Source: Lysobacter sp. M2-1 (lineage in GTDB: Bacteria > Pseudomonadota > Gammaproteobacteria > Xanthomonadales > Xanthomonadaceae). Taken from it: a stretch of DNA of 64,000 nt. Both the position numbers and the translations under genes were made by a program. Below are positions 1 to 8,773 of the stretch, piece by piece (the first letter of the stretch is position 1; each line of letters begins with the position of its first letter). Location: positions 1-64,000 of the forward strand of contig NZ_JAKPBU010000011.1 in the NCBI RefSeq assembly GCF_022662495.1. The letters are read 5' to 3'. The notes beneath the pieces were generated by a model that saw only the letters and a list, made by a program, of their open reading frames with translations, was not told the DNA's origin and did not search any database.

Positions 1-13
1 GGCCCGCCCCGCG

Positions 14-59
14 CCCCCCCCCCCCCCCCCCCCCCCCGCCCCCCCCCCCCCCCCCCCCC
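14..59. other. Poly-C low-complexity run at window edge
   Basis: Bases 14-37 are 24 consecutive C and 39-59 are 21 consecutive C, split by one G. The run ends 4 bases before the pgi stop codon. No gene or stem structure is visible in it. On the minus strand it would be a poly-G tract directly after pgi. It may be a contig-end or sequencing artefact, which is an inference from its position and purity. Confidence 0.9.
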
Positions 60-63
60 GCTC

Positions 64-1596
64 CTACGTGCGGTTTCGGATTTCCACGAGCAGCGCGCGC
101 GTCACCGGATCTTCGGCATCGCCATCGCCCTTCAGCGCGGGCAGCAGCCGGTTCGCGACCTGCTTGCCCAGCTCGACGCCGAACTGGTCGAAGGCATTGA
201 TGCCCCAGAGCACCGATTGCAGGTAGACGCTGTGTTCGTACAGCGCGATCAGCATGCCCAATGAGTGCGGCGTCAGCGCGTCGAGCAGCAGCAGCGTGCT
301 CGGACGGTCACCAGGATAGACGCGATGTGGGTCGTCGCTGTCCTGGCCATTGGCGAAGGCTTCGGTCTGCGCCAGCAGATTGGCCAGCAGCGCCGCGTGG
401 TTCTCGAGATAGGGATGATCGCAGCGGATCGTGCCGATGAAATCCGCCGGCACGATCTGCGTGCCCTGGTGCAGGGCCTGGAAGAAGCTGTGCTGGGTGT
501 CGGTGCCCGGGCCGCCCCACCAGACCGGGACGGTGTCGCCTGCCACGGCCGCGCCGTCGAGCTTCACGCGCTTGCCCAGGCTCTCCATGACCAGCTGCTG
601 CAGGTAGTTCGGCAGCAGCTTCAGGCGCTCGTCGTAGGGCAGCACCGCCTGGGTGGCGGCGTGGCGCGCATTGCGATTCCAGACCGCGGTGAGCGCGTGC
701 CAGACCGCCAGATTGGCTTCGGGGGCGGCCTGCAGCGCGTGCGCGTCGAGTTCCGCTGCGCCGGCCAGCAGCGCTTCGAAGGCCTCGAACCCGATCGCCA
801 GCGCGATCGGAAATCCCACTGCCGACCATAGCGAATAGCGACCGCCGACCCAGTCCCACATCGGCAGGATGCGCTCAGGATCGATGCCGAAGTCGCTCGC
901 CCGCTGCACGTTGGCGCTGACTGCATAAAGCCTGCTGTCGTTCGCCAGCCAGTCGCGCACGATGCCGCCGTTGAGCAGCGTTTCCTGGGTGCCAAAGGTC
1001 TTGGAGATCAGGATCGCGGCGCTGGTGCGCGGGTCCAGCGCGGACAGCGTGCGTTGCGCCGCAGCGCCGTCGACGTTGGAGACGAAGTGCACCCGCGGCC
1101 GCATTCTTCCAACAGCCGGCGCATCCGGCTGCGCAAGCGCATCGACCACCATGCGCGGGCCCAGGTCGGAACCGCCGATGCCGACGCTGACGATATCGGT
1201 GACATCGGTGGCGGCCAACGCCTCGACCATCGCGCACATCCGCGCGCGCGCGCGCAGCGCATCGGCGTGCGCGGCGCGCGCCGTGGGCGACCCGGACACT
1301 TCGCCGCGCAATGCCGTGTGCAGCGCGGCGCGGCCTTCGGTCACATTGACCGGCTCGCCATCCACCAGGCGCTGCATCGCACCGACGAGGTCGGCGTCGC
1401 GCGCGAGCGCGAGCAGCGCCTGCCAGGCCTGGCGGTCGTACGACTGCCGGGCGAAACTGGCGTACAGCGGCCCGACGCGCAGCGCGAAATCGGAGACCCG
1501 CGCCGGGTCGTCCAGGTTGATTTGCGAAAGCGAAGCGCCTTGCAGGCGCCGCGTCTGCTCGGCGAGCAGCGACAGATCGATCCCGGCGCCGCTCAT
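64..1596 (-). CDS. pgi: Glucose-6-phosphate isomerase
   Basis: Cytoplasmic isomerase interconverting glucose-6-phosphate and fructose-6-phosphate in glycolysis and gluconeogenesis. The 510-residue product carries the family landmarks: [10 protein letters not shown] near residue 83, the sugar-phosphate loop GIGGSDLGP at 139-147, the SKTFGTQET stretch, ESLGKRV, and the C-terminal [15 protein letters not shown] signature. Length is slightly below the E. coli enzyme (549 residues) but all blocks are present. The ATG overlaps the panD stop as ATGA (1593-1596), so translation is probably coupled to panD. It is the last gene of the pcnB-folK-panBCD-pgi series; no terminator hairpin is visible before the poly-C run at the window edge. 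Confidence 0.97.
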   Translation of the reverse strand: MSGAGIDLSLLAEQTRRLQGASLSQINLDDPARVSDFALRVGPLYASFARQSYDRQAWQALLALARDADLVGAMQRLVDGEPVNVTEGRAALHTALRGEVSGSPTARAAHADALRARARMCAMVEALAATDVTDIVSVGIGGSDLGPRMVVDALAQPDAPAVGRMRPRVHFVSNVDGAAAQRTLSALDPRTSAAILISKTFGTQETLLNGGIVRDWLANDSRLYAVSANVQRASDFGIDPERILPMWDWVGGRYSLWSAVGFPIALAIGFEAFEALLAGAAELDAHALQAAPEANLAVWHALTAVWNRNARHAATQAVLPYDERLKLLPNYLQQLVMESLGKRVKLDGAAVAGDTVPVWWGGPGTDTQHSFFQALHQGTQIVPADFIGTIRCDHPYLENHAALLANLLAQTEAFANGQDSDDPHRVYPGDRPSTLLLLDALTPHSLGMLIALYEHSVYLQSVLWGINAFDQFGVELGKQVANRLLPALKGDGDAEDPVTRALLVEIRNRT

Positions 1597-1973
1597 GCGG
1601 CCTGCTTGGGAATCGATTGGTTGGTATGGGTCAGCCGGTTCTGGCGGTCCACGTAGACCAGGGTCGGCTTGAACTTCGCCGCTTCGGCTTCATCGCAGTG
1701 GCCGTAGGCGCAGATGATCACCAGGTCGCCCGGCTGCGCCTTGTGCGCCGCCGCGCCGTTGACCGAAATGATGCCGCTGCCTTCCTCGCCGCGGATGGCG
1801 TAGGTCGCGAAACGCTCGCCGTTGTTGACGTTGTAGATCTCCACGCGCTCGTATTCGCGGATGCCGGCGATGTCCAGCAGCCGGCCGTCGATGGCGCACG
1901 AGCCTTCGTAATGCAGCTCGGCATGGGTGACGGTGGCGCGGTGGATCTTGGCCTTGAGCAGGGTGAGTTGCAT
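1593..1973 (-). CDS. panD: Aspartate 1-decarboxylase precursor
   Basis: Pyruvoyl-dependent decarboxylase making beta-alanine from L-aspartate for pantothenate synthesis. The 126-residue product starts [20 protein letters not shown] and has the self-cleavage pair Gly24-Ser25 within HYEGSCAID; Ser25 becomes the pyruvoyl group. The reading frame stays open 87 bases further upstream, but the ATG at 1973 fits the family start exactly. It overlaps pgi by 4 bases. The panC stop lies about 240 bases upstream, separated by a 25-base inverted repeat, so panD-pgi may have its own promoter. panB and panC in the same orientation confirm the pathway. Confidence 0.96.
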   Translation of the reverse strand: MQLTLLKAKIHRATVTHAELHYEGSCAIDGRLLDIAGIREYERVEIYNVNNGERFATYAIRGEEGSGIISVNGAAAHKAQPGDLVIICAYGHCDEAEAAKFKPTLVYVDRQNRLTHTNQSIPKQAA

Positions 1974-2110
1974 GCAACGGCGCTCCGGAGCGATATCGGC
2001 ACGACCCGGGCAGGCGCCCGGCAGGGCGCAGTATAGGGCCGCTTTGCCGCATCGCAACAAAGCGTTGCCGTGGATTCAGCGTAGCGTGCGCCGTGCGCAC
2101 GGTGGACACC

Positions 2111-2197
2111 CATGTGGGAGCGGCTTTAGCCGCGAATGCTTTTGCGAGAAACCGAATAAAACACGAGGGCAATCGCGGCTAAAGCCGCTCCCACATG
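2111..2197. repeat. Perfect 25-base inverted repeat (REP-like)
   Basis: Arms at 2111-2135 and 2173-2197 are exact reverse complements, separated by 37 bases. Each arm contains the core GTGGGAGCGGCTTTAGCCGC. Sequences of this form are familiar as intergenic REP elements in xanthomonads and pseudomonads (general knowledge). It lies between panC and panD and could fold into a long hairpin in the transcript. No second full copy was seen in the window. Confidence 0.85.
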
Positions 2198-2215
2198 AAC
2201 GTCAGCGCGGCTGCG

Positions 2216-3058
2216 CTATGCCTCGAACTCGAGGTTGTCGATCAGCCGGGTGCGGCCCAGGCGCGCGGCGATGAGAGCCACGAAGCTGCCGTCGCGCGTC
2301 GCCGGCTCGGAAAGGTCCGGATTCCGGATCACCGCGTAGTCCGGATCCAGGCCCGCCTGGTGCAGGTCGGCGCTGGCGTCGGCTTCCACTTGCGCGCGCG
2401 GACGACCGGCGCGGATTCCGTCGCGCATCGCAAGCAGGGTGCGGTGGATGACGGGCGCGATCGCGCGCTCCTCGGGCGACAGGTACTGGTTGCGCGAGCT
2501 CATCGCAAGGCCGTCAGGCTCGCGCCGCGTCTCGGCCGCGATGAGTTCCACCGGGAATGCCAGATCGGCAACCAGGTAGCGGATCACCGCAAGCTGCTGG
2601 TAGTCCTTGCGCCCGAACACCGCGACATCCGGCTGCACCTGGTTGAGCAGCCTGGCCACCACGGTGGCGACGCCATCGAAGTGGCCCGGGCGATGCGCGC
2701 CTTCCAGGGTCTCGGTCACACCGGGCACCCGGATCGCTACCGCCTTGTCGGCGCCGTAGGAATACATGGTCGCAAGCGATGGCATCCACAACGCGTCGGT
2801 GCCCGCCGCCGCCAGTCCCGCTGCGTCCTGCTCCGGGGTGCGCGGGTAACGACTGAAATCCTCATTCGGGCCGAACTGGGTCGGATTGACGAACACGCTG
2901 GCAACGACGCGGTCGGCATGCCGTTGTGCCAATTCGATCAGCGAGTAATGCCCTGCATGCAGATTGCCCATGGTCGGGACGAACCCGATCCGCAGGCCAT
3001 CGCGTTTCCAACCGGCGATGCGAGCGCGCAACGCCTCGAGCTCGCGGATCGTGTCCAT
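2216..3058 (-). CDS. panC: Pantothenate synthetase
   Basis: ATP-dependent condensation of pantoate and beta-alanine to pantothenate. The 280-residue product has the nucleotidyltransferase HxGH motif (HAGH, residues 34-37, within PTMGNLHAGHYSL), the FVNPTQFGPNEDFSRYPRT block, GRKDYQQ, and the KMSKS-like MSSRNQYLS. The frame is open further upstream through panB DNA, but the ATG at 3058 (MDTIRELEAL) matches the family and lies 95 bases after the panB stop. It sits between panB and panD, so the three enzymes form one pantothenate cluster. Confidence 0.96.
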   Translation of the reverse strand: MDTIRELEALRARIAGWKRDGLRIGFVPTMGNLHAGHYSLIELAQRHADRVVASVFVNPTQFGPNEDFSRYPRTPEQDAAGLAAAGTDALWMPSLATMYSYGADKAVAIRVPGVTETLEGAHRPGHFDGVATVVARLLNQVQPDVAVFGRKDYQQLAVIRYLVADLAFPVELIAAETRREPDGLAMSSRNQYLSPEERAIAPVIHRTLLAMRDGIRAGRPRAQVEADASADLHQAGLDPDYAVIRNPDLSEPATRDGSFVALIAARLGRTRLIDNLEFEA

Positions 3059-3152
3059 CAACCGTTCCCCGAGCCGTGCGGATGGCGCTGGCAGTGGTAC
3101 GCGGGCTGCCGAGCCCCTGGGATTCCCACCATGGCCGCGGCCACGGGCGGCC

Positions 3153-3962
3153 TCATGCGTAGCTGTGCTCTTCGTCCGGAAACGCGCCGCTGCGCACGGC
3201 TTCTGCGTAGGCGCGTACCGCGCCGGCGACCGATCCGCCCTCGGCCAGGAAATCCTTGACGAAGCGCGGACGCCGATGGCCACTGTCAAGACCCAGCATG
3301 TCGTGCAGCACCAGCACCTGCCCATCGCAGCCCGGGCCGGCGCCGATGCCGATGGTGGGGATATCGATCTCGGCAGTGATTTCGGCCGCCAGCGACGAGG
3401 GCACGCATTCGAGCACGAGCATCGCAGCGCCTGCTTCGGCCACCGCCCTTGCGTCGGCCAGCAGCCTGTCCGCCGCCGCCTCGCCGCGCCCTTGCACCTT
3501 GTAGCCACCGAACCGCAGCACCGATTGCGGCGTCAGGCCCAGGTGCCCGCAGACGGGAATCTCGCGCTCCACCAGGAAGCGGATCGTCTGCAGCTTGTGG
3601 CCGGCACCTTCGAGCTTGACCATGCCGGCGCCGGCCTGCAGCAGCGCCGTGGCGGCATCGAGCGCACGTTCGGGTGTGGCGTCGGCCTGGAACGGAAGAT
3701 CGGACAGGACCAGCGCGCGATGGGTCGCCGATGCGACACAGCGCGTGTGATAGACGATATCCGCGACGGTGACCGGCAGCGTGGAATCGGCGCCCTGCAC
3801 CACCATGCCCAGCGAATCGCCGACCAGCAGGATGTCGGTTCCGTTGGCATCGAGCGTGCGTGCAAAGCCGGCGTCGTAGGCGGTGAGCATCACCAGCTTG
3901 CGGCCGTTCTGCTTGGCCTCGGCCAGTTCGGGCACGGTCATCGGCTTCGGCGCTGCGTTCAT
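3153..3962 (-). CDS. panB: 3-methyl-2-oxobutanoate hydroxymethyltransferase
   Basis: First committed enzyme of pantothenate synthesis. It adds the methylene-THF hydroxymethyl group to alpha-ketoisovalerate to give ketopantoate. The 269-residue protein shows the TIM-barrel landmarks [14 protein letters not shown], the metal-site segment [30 protein letters not shown] and IPTIGIGAG. Its ATG (3962) lies 4 bases from the folK stop, so it is probably in one transcript with folK and pcnB. panE, for the next reduction, is not in the window. Confidence 0.97.
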   Translation of the reverse strand: MNAAPKPMTVPELAEAKQNGRKLVMLTAYDAGFARTLDANGTDILLVGDSLGMVVQGADSTLPVTVADIVYHTRCVASATHRALVLSDLPFQADATPERALDAATALLQAGAGMVKLEGAGHKLQTIRFLVEREIPVCGHLGLTPQSVLRFGGYKVQGRGEAAADRLLADARAVAEAGAAMLVLECVPSSLAAEITAEIDIPTIGIGAGPGCDGQVLVLHDMLGLDSGHRRPRFVKDFLAEGGSVAGAVRAYAEAVRSGAFPDEEHSYA

Positions 3963-3966
3963 GACC

Positions 3967-4461
3967 CTAGCCTAGCGCCTGGATGCCCTCGCCCGCCATC
4001 ACGGCGGCGATGTCGCGCGCCAGTCCGCGGCCCGGAATGACCGCGTCCGGCGCGACTTCGACCAGGGGCAGCAGGGCGAAGGCGCGTTCGTGCAGATGCG
4101 GGTGCGGCACGCGCAGGCCGGGCTCATCGATGATCGAATCGCCGTGCAACAACAGGTCCAGGTCGAGCGTGCGTGGTCCCCAGCGTACTTCCGCCGCACG
4201 CTCGCGCCCGTGCGCGCGCTCGATCGCCAGCAGTTCATCCAGCAACGAGCGCGCCGGCAGCCGGGATTCGAGCATCGCCACCGCGTTGATGAAGTCGGGC
4301 TGCGTTTCCACGCCCCAGGCGCGGCTGCGATACAGGCGCGACGCCCGTAAGAGGCGCGTCTGCGGCAAAACATCCAGTGCGCGCATGGCCTCGCGCACGG
4401 TGGCCGGGGCATCGCCCAGGTTGGCGCCCAGGCCGACGAAAGCGATGACCGGGTCGATCAC
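3967..4461 (-). CDS. folK: 2-amino-4-hydroxy-6-hydroxymethyldihydropteridine pyrophosphokinase
   Basis: Folate-pathway kinase transferring pyrophosphate from ATP to hydroxymethyldihydropterin. The 164-residue product has the N-terminal [11 protein letters not shown], the [18 protein letters not shown] pterin loop, and the family signature [13 protein letters not shown] followed by [11 protein letters not shown]. The start is GTG (4459-4461), overlapping the pcnB stop as GTGA, which suggests translational coupling. The pcnB-folK-panB order is common in gammaproteobacteria. Confidence 0.96.
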   Translation of the reverse strand: MIDPVIAFVGLGANLGDAPATVREAMRALDVLPQTRLLRASRLYRSRAWGVETQPDFINAVAMLESRLPARSLLDELLAIERAHGRERAAEVRWGPRTLDLDLLLHGDSIIDEPGLRVPHPHLHERAFALLPLVEVAPDAVIPGRGLARDIAAVMAGEGIQALG

Positions 4462-5786
4462 TCGACGTGGCCGGCCGGACGACGGCGACGGCGGCGGCGA
4501 CGGCGCGTGGCGAGTTCACCTTCGTCCCCGGACTCCTGCGCCATGGCGACCCGATGCGTCAGATCCTCGCCCGACAGCTGCTGTGCGTCGCGCCAGAACG
4601 CCACGTCTTCCGCATGCTCGTCGGAGGCCACCTGGCGCAGCACCAGGAAGTCGTAAGCAGCCCGGAAACGTGGATGCGCCATCAGCCGAGCTGCGCGCTT
4701 GCGCTGCGACAACCGGCTCTGCATCAGCCAGATCTCCTGCATGGGCAAGGAGAATCGCCGCGGCAGCGCGACCGTGGTGAGCTGGTGCACGGTGACCCGG
4801 TCCGCCGCGCGGCGCTGCGCTTCCACCGCATGCACGCCCTGGGCCTGCAGAGCCATCAGGGCGCGACAATAGGCCGGCCACAGCAGCAACGCGAACAGGA
4901 ACGCAGGCGACACCGGCTCGTCGTGTGCGACCCTGGCATCGGTTCCGCGCAGGCCTTCGAGCAGCATCCGCCGCAGCGCGCCGCTGCGGTTCGCGGCGAG
5001 CGCAGCAGCGGTTTCCGGAAACAGCACCGGCAGCAGGCCATGGCGTTCCAGGCCTTCGAAACTCGCCACGCCGTGCCCGGAGAGGAACATCTTGAGCACG
5101 TCTTCGAACAGACGCGCCGGTGCGGCCTCGGCCAGCAGCGGCGCCAGCTCCGGGATCGGCGCCGCGGTGGCCGGATCGATAGTGAAGCCCAGTTTCGCCG
5201 CCAGCCTGACCGCCCGCAGCATCCTCACCGGATCTTCGCGATAGCGCGTGTCCGGATCGCCGATCAGGCGCAGCACATGATCCAGCACGTCCTGGTAACC
5301 GCCGACGTAGTCGCGCACCGAGAAGTCCTCGATCGCGTAGTACAGGGCGTTGGCGGTGAAATCGCGGCGCACCGCGTCGTCCTCGATCGCGCCGAACACG
5401 TTGTCGCGCAGCAGGCGCCCGCCTTCGTGCAGTTCGCGGTCGCCGCTGCCGTCGTCGCTGTTGGCGCGGAAGGTGGCCACTTCAATGATCTCGCGCCCGA
5501 ACACGACATGGGCCAGGCGGAAGCGGCGGCCGATCAACCGGCAGTTGCGGAACAGCGCCTTGACCTGCTCCGGGGTGGCATCGGTGGCCACGTCGAAGTC
5601 CTTGGGCTGGATCCCGACCAGCAGGTCGCGCACCGCCCCACCGACCAGATAGGCCTGGTGTCCGCCTTCGCGCAGGCGGTAGAGCACGCGCAGCGCGTTG
5701 GGGCTGATGTGCTTGCGTGAGATCGTGTGCTGGTCGCGCGGGACGACCCGCGGCGCAGGCAGGCTGGTAGTGATTTGTTGGGGCAT
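4458..5786 (-). CDS. pcnB: Poly(A) polymerase I
   Basis: Adds poly(A) tails to RNA 3' ends and so promotes RNA decay. The 442-residue form starts MPQQITTSLPAP. The nucleotidyltransferase core has LVGGAVRDLL (residues 47-56, with Gly49-Gly50) and the catalytic carboxylates Asp63 and Asp65 in PKDFDVATD, followed by RLAHVVFGREIIEVATFR and the DFTANALYY block typical of the PcnB/CCA family. The C-terminus is a run of arginines before PAGHVE, as in other PcnB proteins. The frame is open for 117 further upstream codons, but these run through the tRNA-Glu locus, so the ATG at 5786 is chosen. The stop overlaps the folK GTG. Confidence 0.95.
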   Translation of the reverse strand: MPQQITTSLPAPRVVPRDQHTISRKHISPNALRVLYRLREGGHQAYLVGGAVRDLLVGIQPKDFDVATDATPEQVKALFRNCRLIGRRFRLAHVVFGREIIEVATFRANSDDGSGDRELHEGGRLLRDNVFGAIEDDAVRRDFTANALYYAIEDFSVRDYVGGYQDVLDHVLRLIGDPDTRYREDPVRMLRAVRLAAKLGFTIDPATAAPIPELAPLLAEAAPARLFEDVLKMFLSGHGVASFEGLERHGLLPVLFPETAAALAANRSGALRRMLLEGLRGTDARVAHDEPVSPAFLFALLLWPAYCRALMALQAQGVHAVEAQRRAADRVTVHQLTTVALPRRFSLPMQEIWLMQSRLSQRKRAARLMAHPRFRAAYDFLVLRQVASDEHAEDVAFWRDAQQLSGEDLTHRVAMAQESGDEGELATRRRRRRRRRPAGHVE

Positions 5787-5840
5787 CGGGCGGCGTCGTG
5801 CGCTCGGTCTGGCGGGCCGCGTCGGCCGCAGTTGGGCTGC

Positions 5841-5846
5841 TATACT
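5841..5846 (+). promoter_or_regulatory. Probable -10 element for tRNA-Glu
   Basis: TATACT at 5841-5846, about 60 bases before the mature tRNA 5' end, fits a sigma-70 -10 hexamer. No convincing -35 box was seen at the right spacing. The site lies in the divergent gap between pcnB and the tRNA. Confidence 0.45.
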
Positions 5847-5906
5847 AGCAAGCTGCGCGCAGACTCCTGCCCGCAGCCGGCGCGTCCCGCCGGCGCAATC
5901 CCCAAA

Positions 5907-5982
5907 GCTCCCTTCGTCTAGAGGCCTAGGACGTGGCCCTCTCAAGGCTAAAACACGGGTTCGAATCCCGTAGGGAGCGCCA
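5907..5982 (+). tRNA. tRNA-Glu (anticodon CTC)
   Basis: The cloverleaf is complete. The acceptor GCTCCCT (5907-5913) pairs with AGGGAGC (5972-5978), the anticodon stem is TGGCC/GGCTA, and the 7-base loop CTCTCAA places CTC at 5941-5943. The T arm reads GGTTCGAATCC and CCA is encoded at 5980-5982. The overall sequence resembles E. coli tRNA-Glu but with C at position 34 in place of the more common U. Confidence 0.95.
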
Positions 5983-5992
5983 TTTTTCTGTG

Positions 5993-6020
5993 AGAACCCG
6001 GCCCCCGGCCGGGTTCTTTC
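5993..6020 (+). terminator. Rho-independent-type terminator after tRNA-Glu
   Basis: A 10-bp GC-rich stem (5993-6002 with 6008-6017) with a 5-base loop is followed by a short T-containing tail. It lies 11 bases after the tRNA CCA. The T tract is weak. Confidence 0.6.
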
Positions 6021-6142
6021 GTTCGCGGCGCCGGTCAGCGCGCAACGGCTTCGCACTCGTGCCGCGCGCGATCGCTCACGGCAACGAATCAACCGGGCTG
6101 ACGATTCGCTAGAATCGCACCAGTCCCGCCACGCCATCCGCC

Positions 6143-6466
6143 ATGCCCTTCGTCGTCACCGAGAACTGCATCAAGTGCAAGTACACCGACTGCGTGGAGG
6201 TGTGCCCGGTCGACTGTTTCCACGAAGGACCGAACTTCCTGGTGATCGATCCGGACGAGTGCATCGACTGCACCCTGTGCGAGCCGGAGTGCCCGATCAA
6301 TGCGATCTATCCCGAAGACGACGTACCTGCGGGACAGGAGGGATTCGTCGCGCTCAATGCGGAGCTGTCGAAGGCCTGGCCGGTGATCACCGTGCGCAAG
6401 GATGGCTTGCCCGACGCCAAGGAATGGGAAGGCAAGCCGGACAAGCTGCCGCTCCTCGAGCGCTGA
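6143..6466 (+). CDS. fdxA: Ferredoxin FdxA (7Fe type)
   Basis: Small cytoplasmic electron carrier of 107 residues with two ferredoxin repeats. Cysteines lie at 9, 12, 17, 21 and 25 in the first half and at 40, 43, 46 and 50 in the second. This matches the [3Fe-4S]/[4Fe-4S] FdxA family (C-x2-C-x4-C-x3-CP, then C-x2-C-x2-C-x3-CP). The C-terminal extension from residue 55 ([16 protein letters not shown]) is also typical of FdxA. A possible -10 (TAGAAT, 6110-6115) lies 28 bases upstream of the ATG. It is monocistronic between tRNA-Glu and a convergent lipoprotein gene. Confidence 0.95.
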   Translation: MPFVVTENCIKCKYTDCVEVCPVDCFHEGPNFLVIDPDECIDCTLCEPECPINAIYPEDDVPAGQEGFVALNAELSKAWPVITVRKDGLPDAKEWEGKPDKLPLLER

Positions 6467-6485
6467 GGCCGCCGGGAAAGCTGCC

Positions 6486-6507
6486 AAAAGGGCGCCCAAG
6501 CGCCCTT
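6486..6507 (-). terminator. Terminator of the dapA-bamC transcript
   Basis: An 8-bp stem (6488-6495 with 6500-6507) and a 4-base loop. Read on the minus strand it is followed by TT after the stem (TTTT overall), 30 bases after the lipoprotein stop. It may also serve fdxA on the other strand. Confidence 0.6.
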
Positions 6508-6536
6508 GAGGAACAGCCGCGAGAGGGCGCCTTACG

Positions 6537-7100
6537 TCAGCCGCCGAGCGCGCTTCTCAACGCCGCCATCAACTTGGCAGCCGCCTCGCCGCCCGCGGCA
6601 ACCCCGCGCGGATCGACCGCCGACACGTAGACCCCGGCATCGACCTTGGTGACGCGCACCAGGAAATTGCTGCCTTCGTAGTTCACATCGTAGGTGCCCA
6701 GCAGCTGGGCCTTGCTTGCGATGGTGGCGCCAGGCACGGCCGCCAGCGCCTCACCAACCTGATTGAATACCGCATCGCGTTCGCCAGGCACGGTGAAGCC
6801 GCTGCCCGACGCAGACGCGGCGGGAGCCTGTGCGACGGCTGGCTGTCCGGCAGGTGTCTGCGCCGGGGCGGCCCCCTGAACCGGCGTGCCCGACATCCCC
6901 GAACGGGTGACGGAAGTGGGCGCACCAAGGGCTGCAGCCGTGCTCGGCCGATCCAGATCCGGCGGCACTTCCAGCGGGCGCGTTTCCGCGGACTGGTTGT
7001 ACGGGTTGTTTCTGCGGAACCAGCGGCAGCCGGACGCGGCGAACACAGCCACCACCAGCAAGGCGAGCGTGGCGGTACGCAATAAGGGGGTCGGACGCAT
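6537..7100 (-). CDS. bamC: BamC/NlpB-like outer-membrane lipoprotein, short form
   Basis: The 187-residue product has a lipoprotein signal with lipobox AASGC (Cys25), so it should be lipidated and sent to the outer membrane. After the lipobox comes a region with RPLEVPPDLD, resembling the N-terminal segment of BamC that contacts BamD. A Pro/Ala/Gln-rich linker follows, then a single C-terminal domain from about residue 100 (VFNQVGEAL ... GSNFLVRVTKVD) consistent with one helix-grip fold. E. coli BamC is about 344 residues with two such domains, so this is a one-domain version. Its position directly after dapA matches E. coli dapA-bamC and supports the call. Distant NlpB-like lipoproteins are the alternative. 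Confidence 0.72.
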   Translation of the reverse strand: MRPTPLLRTATLALLVVAVFAASGCRWFRRNNPYNQSAETRPLEVPPDLDRPSTAAALGAPTSVTRSGMSGTPVQGAAPAQTPAGQPAVAQAPAASASGSGFTVPGERDAVFNQVGEALAAVPGATIASKAQLLGTYDVNYEGSNFLVRVTKVDAGVYVSAVDPRGVAAGGEAAAKLMAALRSALGG

Positions 7101-7121
7101 CGGGTTGTCTCTCCTGCGGGG

Positions 7122-8027
7122 TCAGGCCGCGAGCATGTCGCGGCAGGATAGCTCAAGGGCACGGATCCCGGCGGAAATCTCGCCAGCACGTGCAGCATGC
7201 CCGGACGACAACGGCAGCAACGGCAGGCGCAGCCCGCTGCCGATCTCCTGGAGTGCGAGCAGGGCCTTGACCGGGATCGGGTTGGGTTCGATGTTGAGGA
7301 AGTCGAATAGCGGCTGCAGCTTTGCGTTCCAGTCCTCGGCTTCCGCTGTCTTGCCGGTCTGCGCCAGCGCGCACAGCTTATGCATTGCCGCGGGCGCCAC
7401 GTTCGAGGCCACTGAGATCACCCCATCGGCGCCGGCGAGGATGGCGCGCGCGCAGCTGGGGTCGTCGCCGCTGAGCACCGCGAATCCGTCGCCGCGCAGG
7501 GGCAGCAGCGCCTGCATGCGTTCGGGCTCGCTGCGCGCTTCCTTGATGCCGACGATGCGCTCGTGCGCCGCCAGCGCGGCGGCGGTGTCGGGTAACAGGT
7601 CGCAGCCGGTACGGCCGGGTACGTTGTAGAGCACCAGCGGCAGCGCACCATCGTCGGCGATCGCGTGGTAGTGGGCGATCAGCCCAGCCTGTGTCGGACG
7701 TACATAGGGAGGCGTCACCACAAGCGCGGCATCGGCGCCCAACGCCGCCGCGCGACGGGTCTGCTCGATGGTCTTGGCGGTGTTGGACAACCCGGTGCCG
7801 GCCAAGACCGGAATGCGTCCGGAAGCGATCTCGACGGCGCTGCGCAGCAGCGCATCGAACTCGGCGTCGTACAACGCGGCGGCCTCGCCGGTCGAGCCGG
7901 CGACGACCACGCCTTGGATACCGCCCTCGAGTTGCAGCTGCAACAGACGCTGCCAGGCTTCGAGGTCGATCTCGCCGGCGGCCGTGAACGGCGTCGCCAG
8001 CGCGGTGATGCTGCCGGAAAGTCGCAA
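7122..8027 (-). CDS. dapA: 4-hydroxy-tetrahydrodipicolinate synthase
   Basis: Condenses pyruvate and aspartate semialdehyde in the lysine/diaminopimelate pathway. The product is 301 residues if translation begins at the TTG at 8027 ([14 protein letters not shown]), which matches the family N-terminus. A GTG at 8096 would add 23 residues ([13 protein letters not shown]...) that do not resemble DapA. With the TTG start, the active-site residues are Thr46 (GSTGEAA), Tyr134 (LYNVPGRTG) and the Schiff-base Lys162 (GIKEA). No ATG is available near the expected start. It is followed by a BamC-like gene and lies divergent to gcvR. Confidence 0.93.
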   Translation of the reverse strand: MRLSGSITALATPFTAAGEIDLEAWQRLLQLQLEGGIQGVVVAGSTGEAAALYDAEFDALLRSAVEIASGRIPVLAGTGLSNTAKTIEQTRRAAALGADAALVVTPPYVRPTQAGLIAHYHAIADDGALPLVLYNVPGRTGCDLLPDTAAALAAHERIVGIKEARSEPERMQALLPLRGDGFAVLSGDDPSCARAILAGADGVISVASNVAPAAMHKLCALAQTGKTAEAEDWNAKLQPLFDFLNIEPNPIPVKALLALQEIGSGLRLPLLPLSSGHAARAGEISAGIRALELSCRDMLAA

Positions 8028-8106
8028 GCGCGGGTACCCGAATCGGTGGGGAAAGCATCCGCGGCGGTGCCGGGCGGATGCGGAATGGCGTAACACAAGA
8101 TGTTAC

Positions 8107-8136
8107 TTGCGGGCTCGAAGCACGGGCAAGTATCCT
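8107..8136 (+). promoter_or_regulatory. Possible sigma-70 promoter for gcvR
   Basis: TTGCGG (8107-8112) and TATCCT (8131-8136) are separated by 18 bases. The predicted transcription start is near 8143, just upstream of the first gcvR start codon. It was identified by eye only. Confidence 0.35.
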
Positions 8137-8154
8137 GCGCACTGCGCCGGACCG

Positions 8155-8760
8155 ATGTCCGGTCGCCGTTCACCCTTCGTCGCGGACCCTGCCTTGACCG
8201 AACCAGACACCGCTGTCCGGCCCGCGCCGAACGAGAACTACCTGCTGATCAACGCCTACACGACGCATCCGCAATCCCCCCTGTTGCCGGTCACCCGGCG
8301 GATCGCCGACAGCGGCTGCAACCTGGTCGACACCCGGCTTTCGACGGTGGGACGCGACGTGTCGGTAAGCGCGCTGGCCACCGGTTCATGGGATGCGGTG
8401 GCCAAGCTCGAAGCCATGCTCACCCGCCTCGAGCGCGAGGAAGGATTGAAGCTGGTGTGGTACCGCACCGGCCCCAAGCCGCTGCAGTCGAACCTGCTGC
8501 CCTACGTGGTGGAAGTGGTCGCGGCGGACAAGCCTGGCATCCTGTTCCAGCTGGCGGACTTCTTCGACGGCCAGGGCATCACCATCGAAAGCCTGCACTG
8601 CTCGCGCTATCGCGCCATGCAGACCGGCGCGGACATGTTCTCCGCCCAGCTCACCATCGGCGTGCCGGCCGACATGCATATCGCCGGCCTGCGCGACGAC
8701 TTCCTCGAGTTTTGCGACCATCTCAACCTGGACGCGATCATGGACCCGATGAAGTTCTAG
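8155..8760 (+). CDS. gcvR: Glycine cleavage system transcriptional repressor-like ACT protein
   Basis: The product is 201 residues from the ATG at 8155, or 188 residues from an in-frame TTG at 8194 (LTEPDTAV), which may be the truer start by family length (about 190). Two ACT domains are visible: the first around NYLLINAYTTHPQSPLLPVT, the second around VVEVVAADKPGILFQLADFF. GcvR proteins act by binding GcvA to block expression of the glycine cleavage operon, and no gcv genes are in this window. The bcp start lies 13 bases downstream, so the two are likely co-transcribed. Another ACT-domain regulator is the alternative. Confidence 0.85.
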   Translation: MSGRRSPFVADPALTEPDTAVRPAPNENYLLINAYTTHPQSPLLPVTRRIADSGCNLVDTRLSTVGRDVSVSALATGSWDAVAKLEAMLTRLEREEGLKLVWYRTGPKPLQSNLLPYVVEVVAADKPGILFQLADFFDGQGITIESLHCSRYRAMQTGADMFSAQLTIGVPADMHIAGLRDDFLEFCDHLNLDAIMDPMKF

Positions 8761-8773
8761 GCATGCGAAGCTG

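Noticed and set aside
2195-3259. Long open frame on the plus strand opposite panC
   Set aside because: No family-like sequence; it is the antisense of panC and arises from high GC content.
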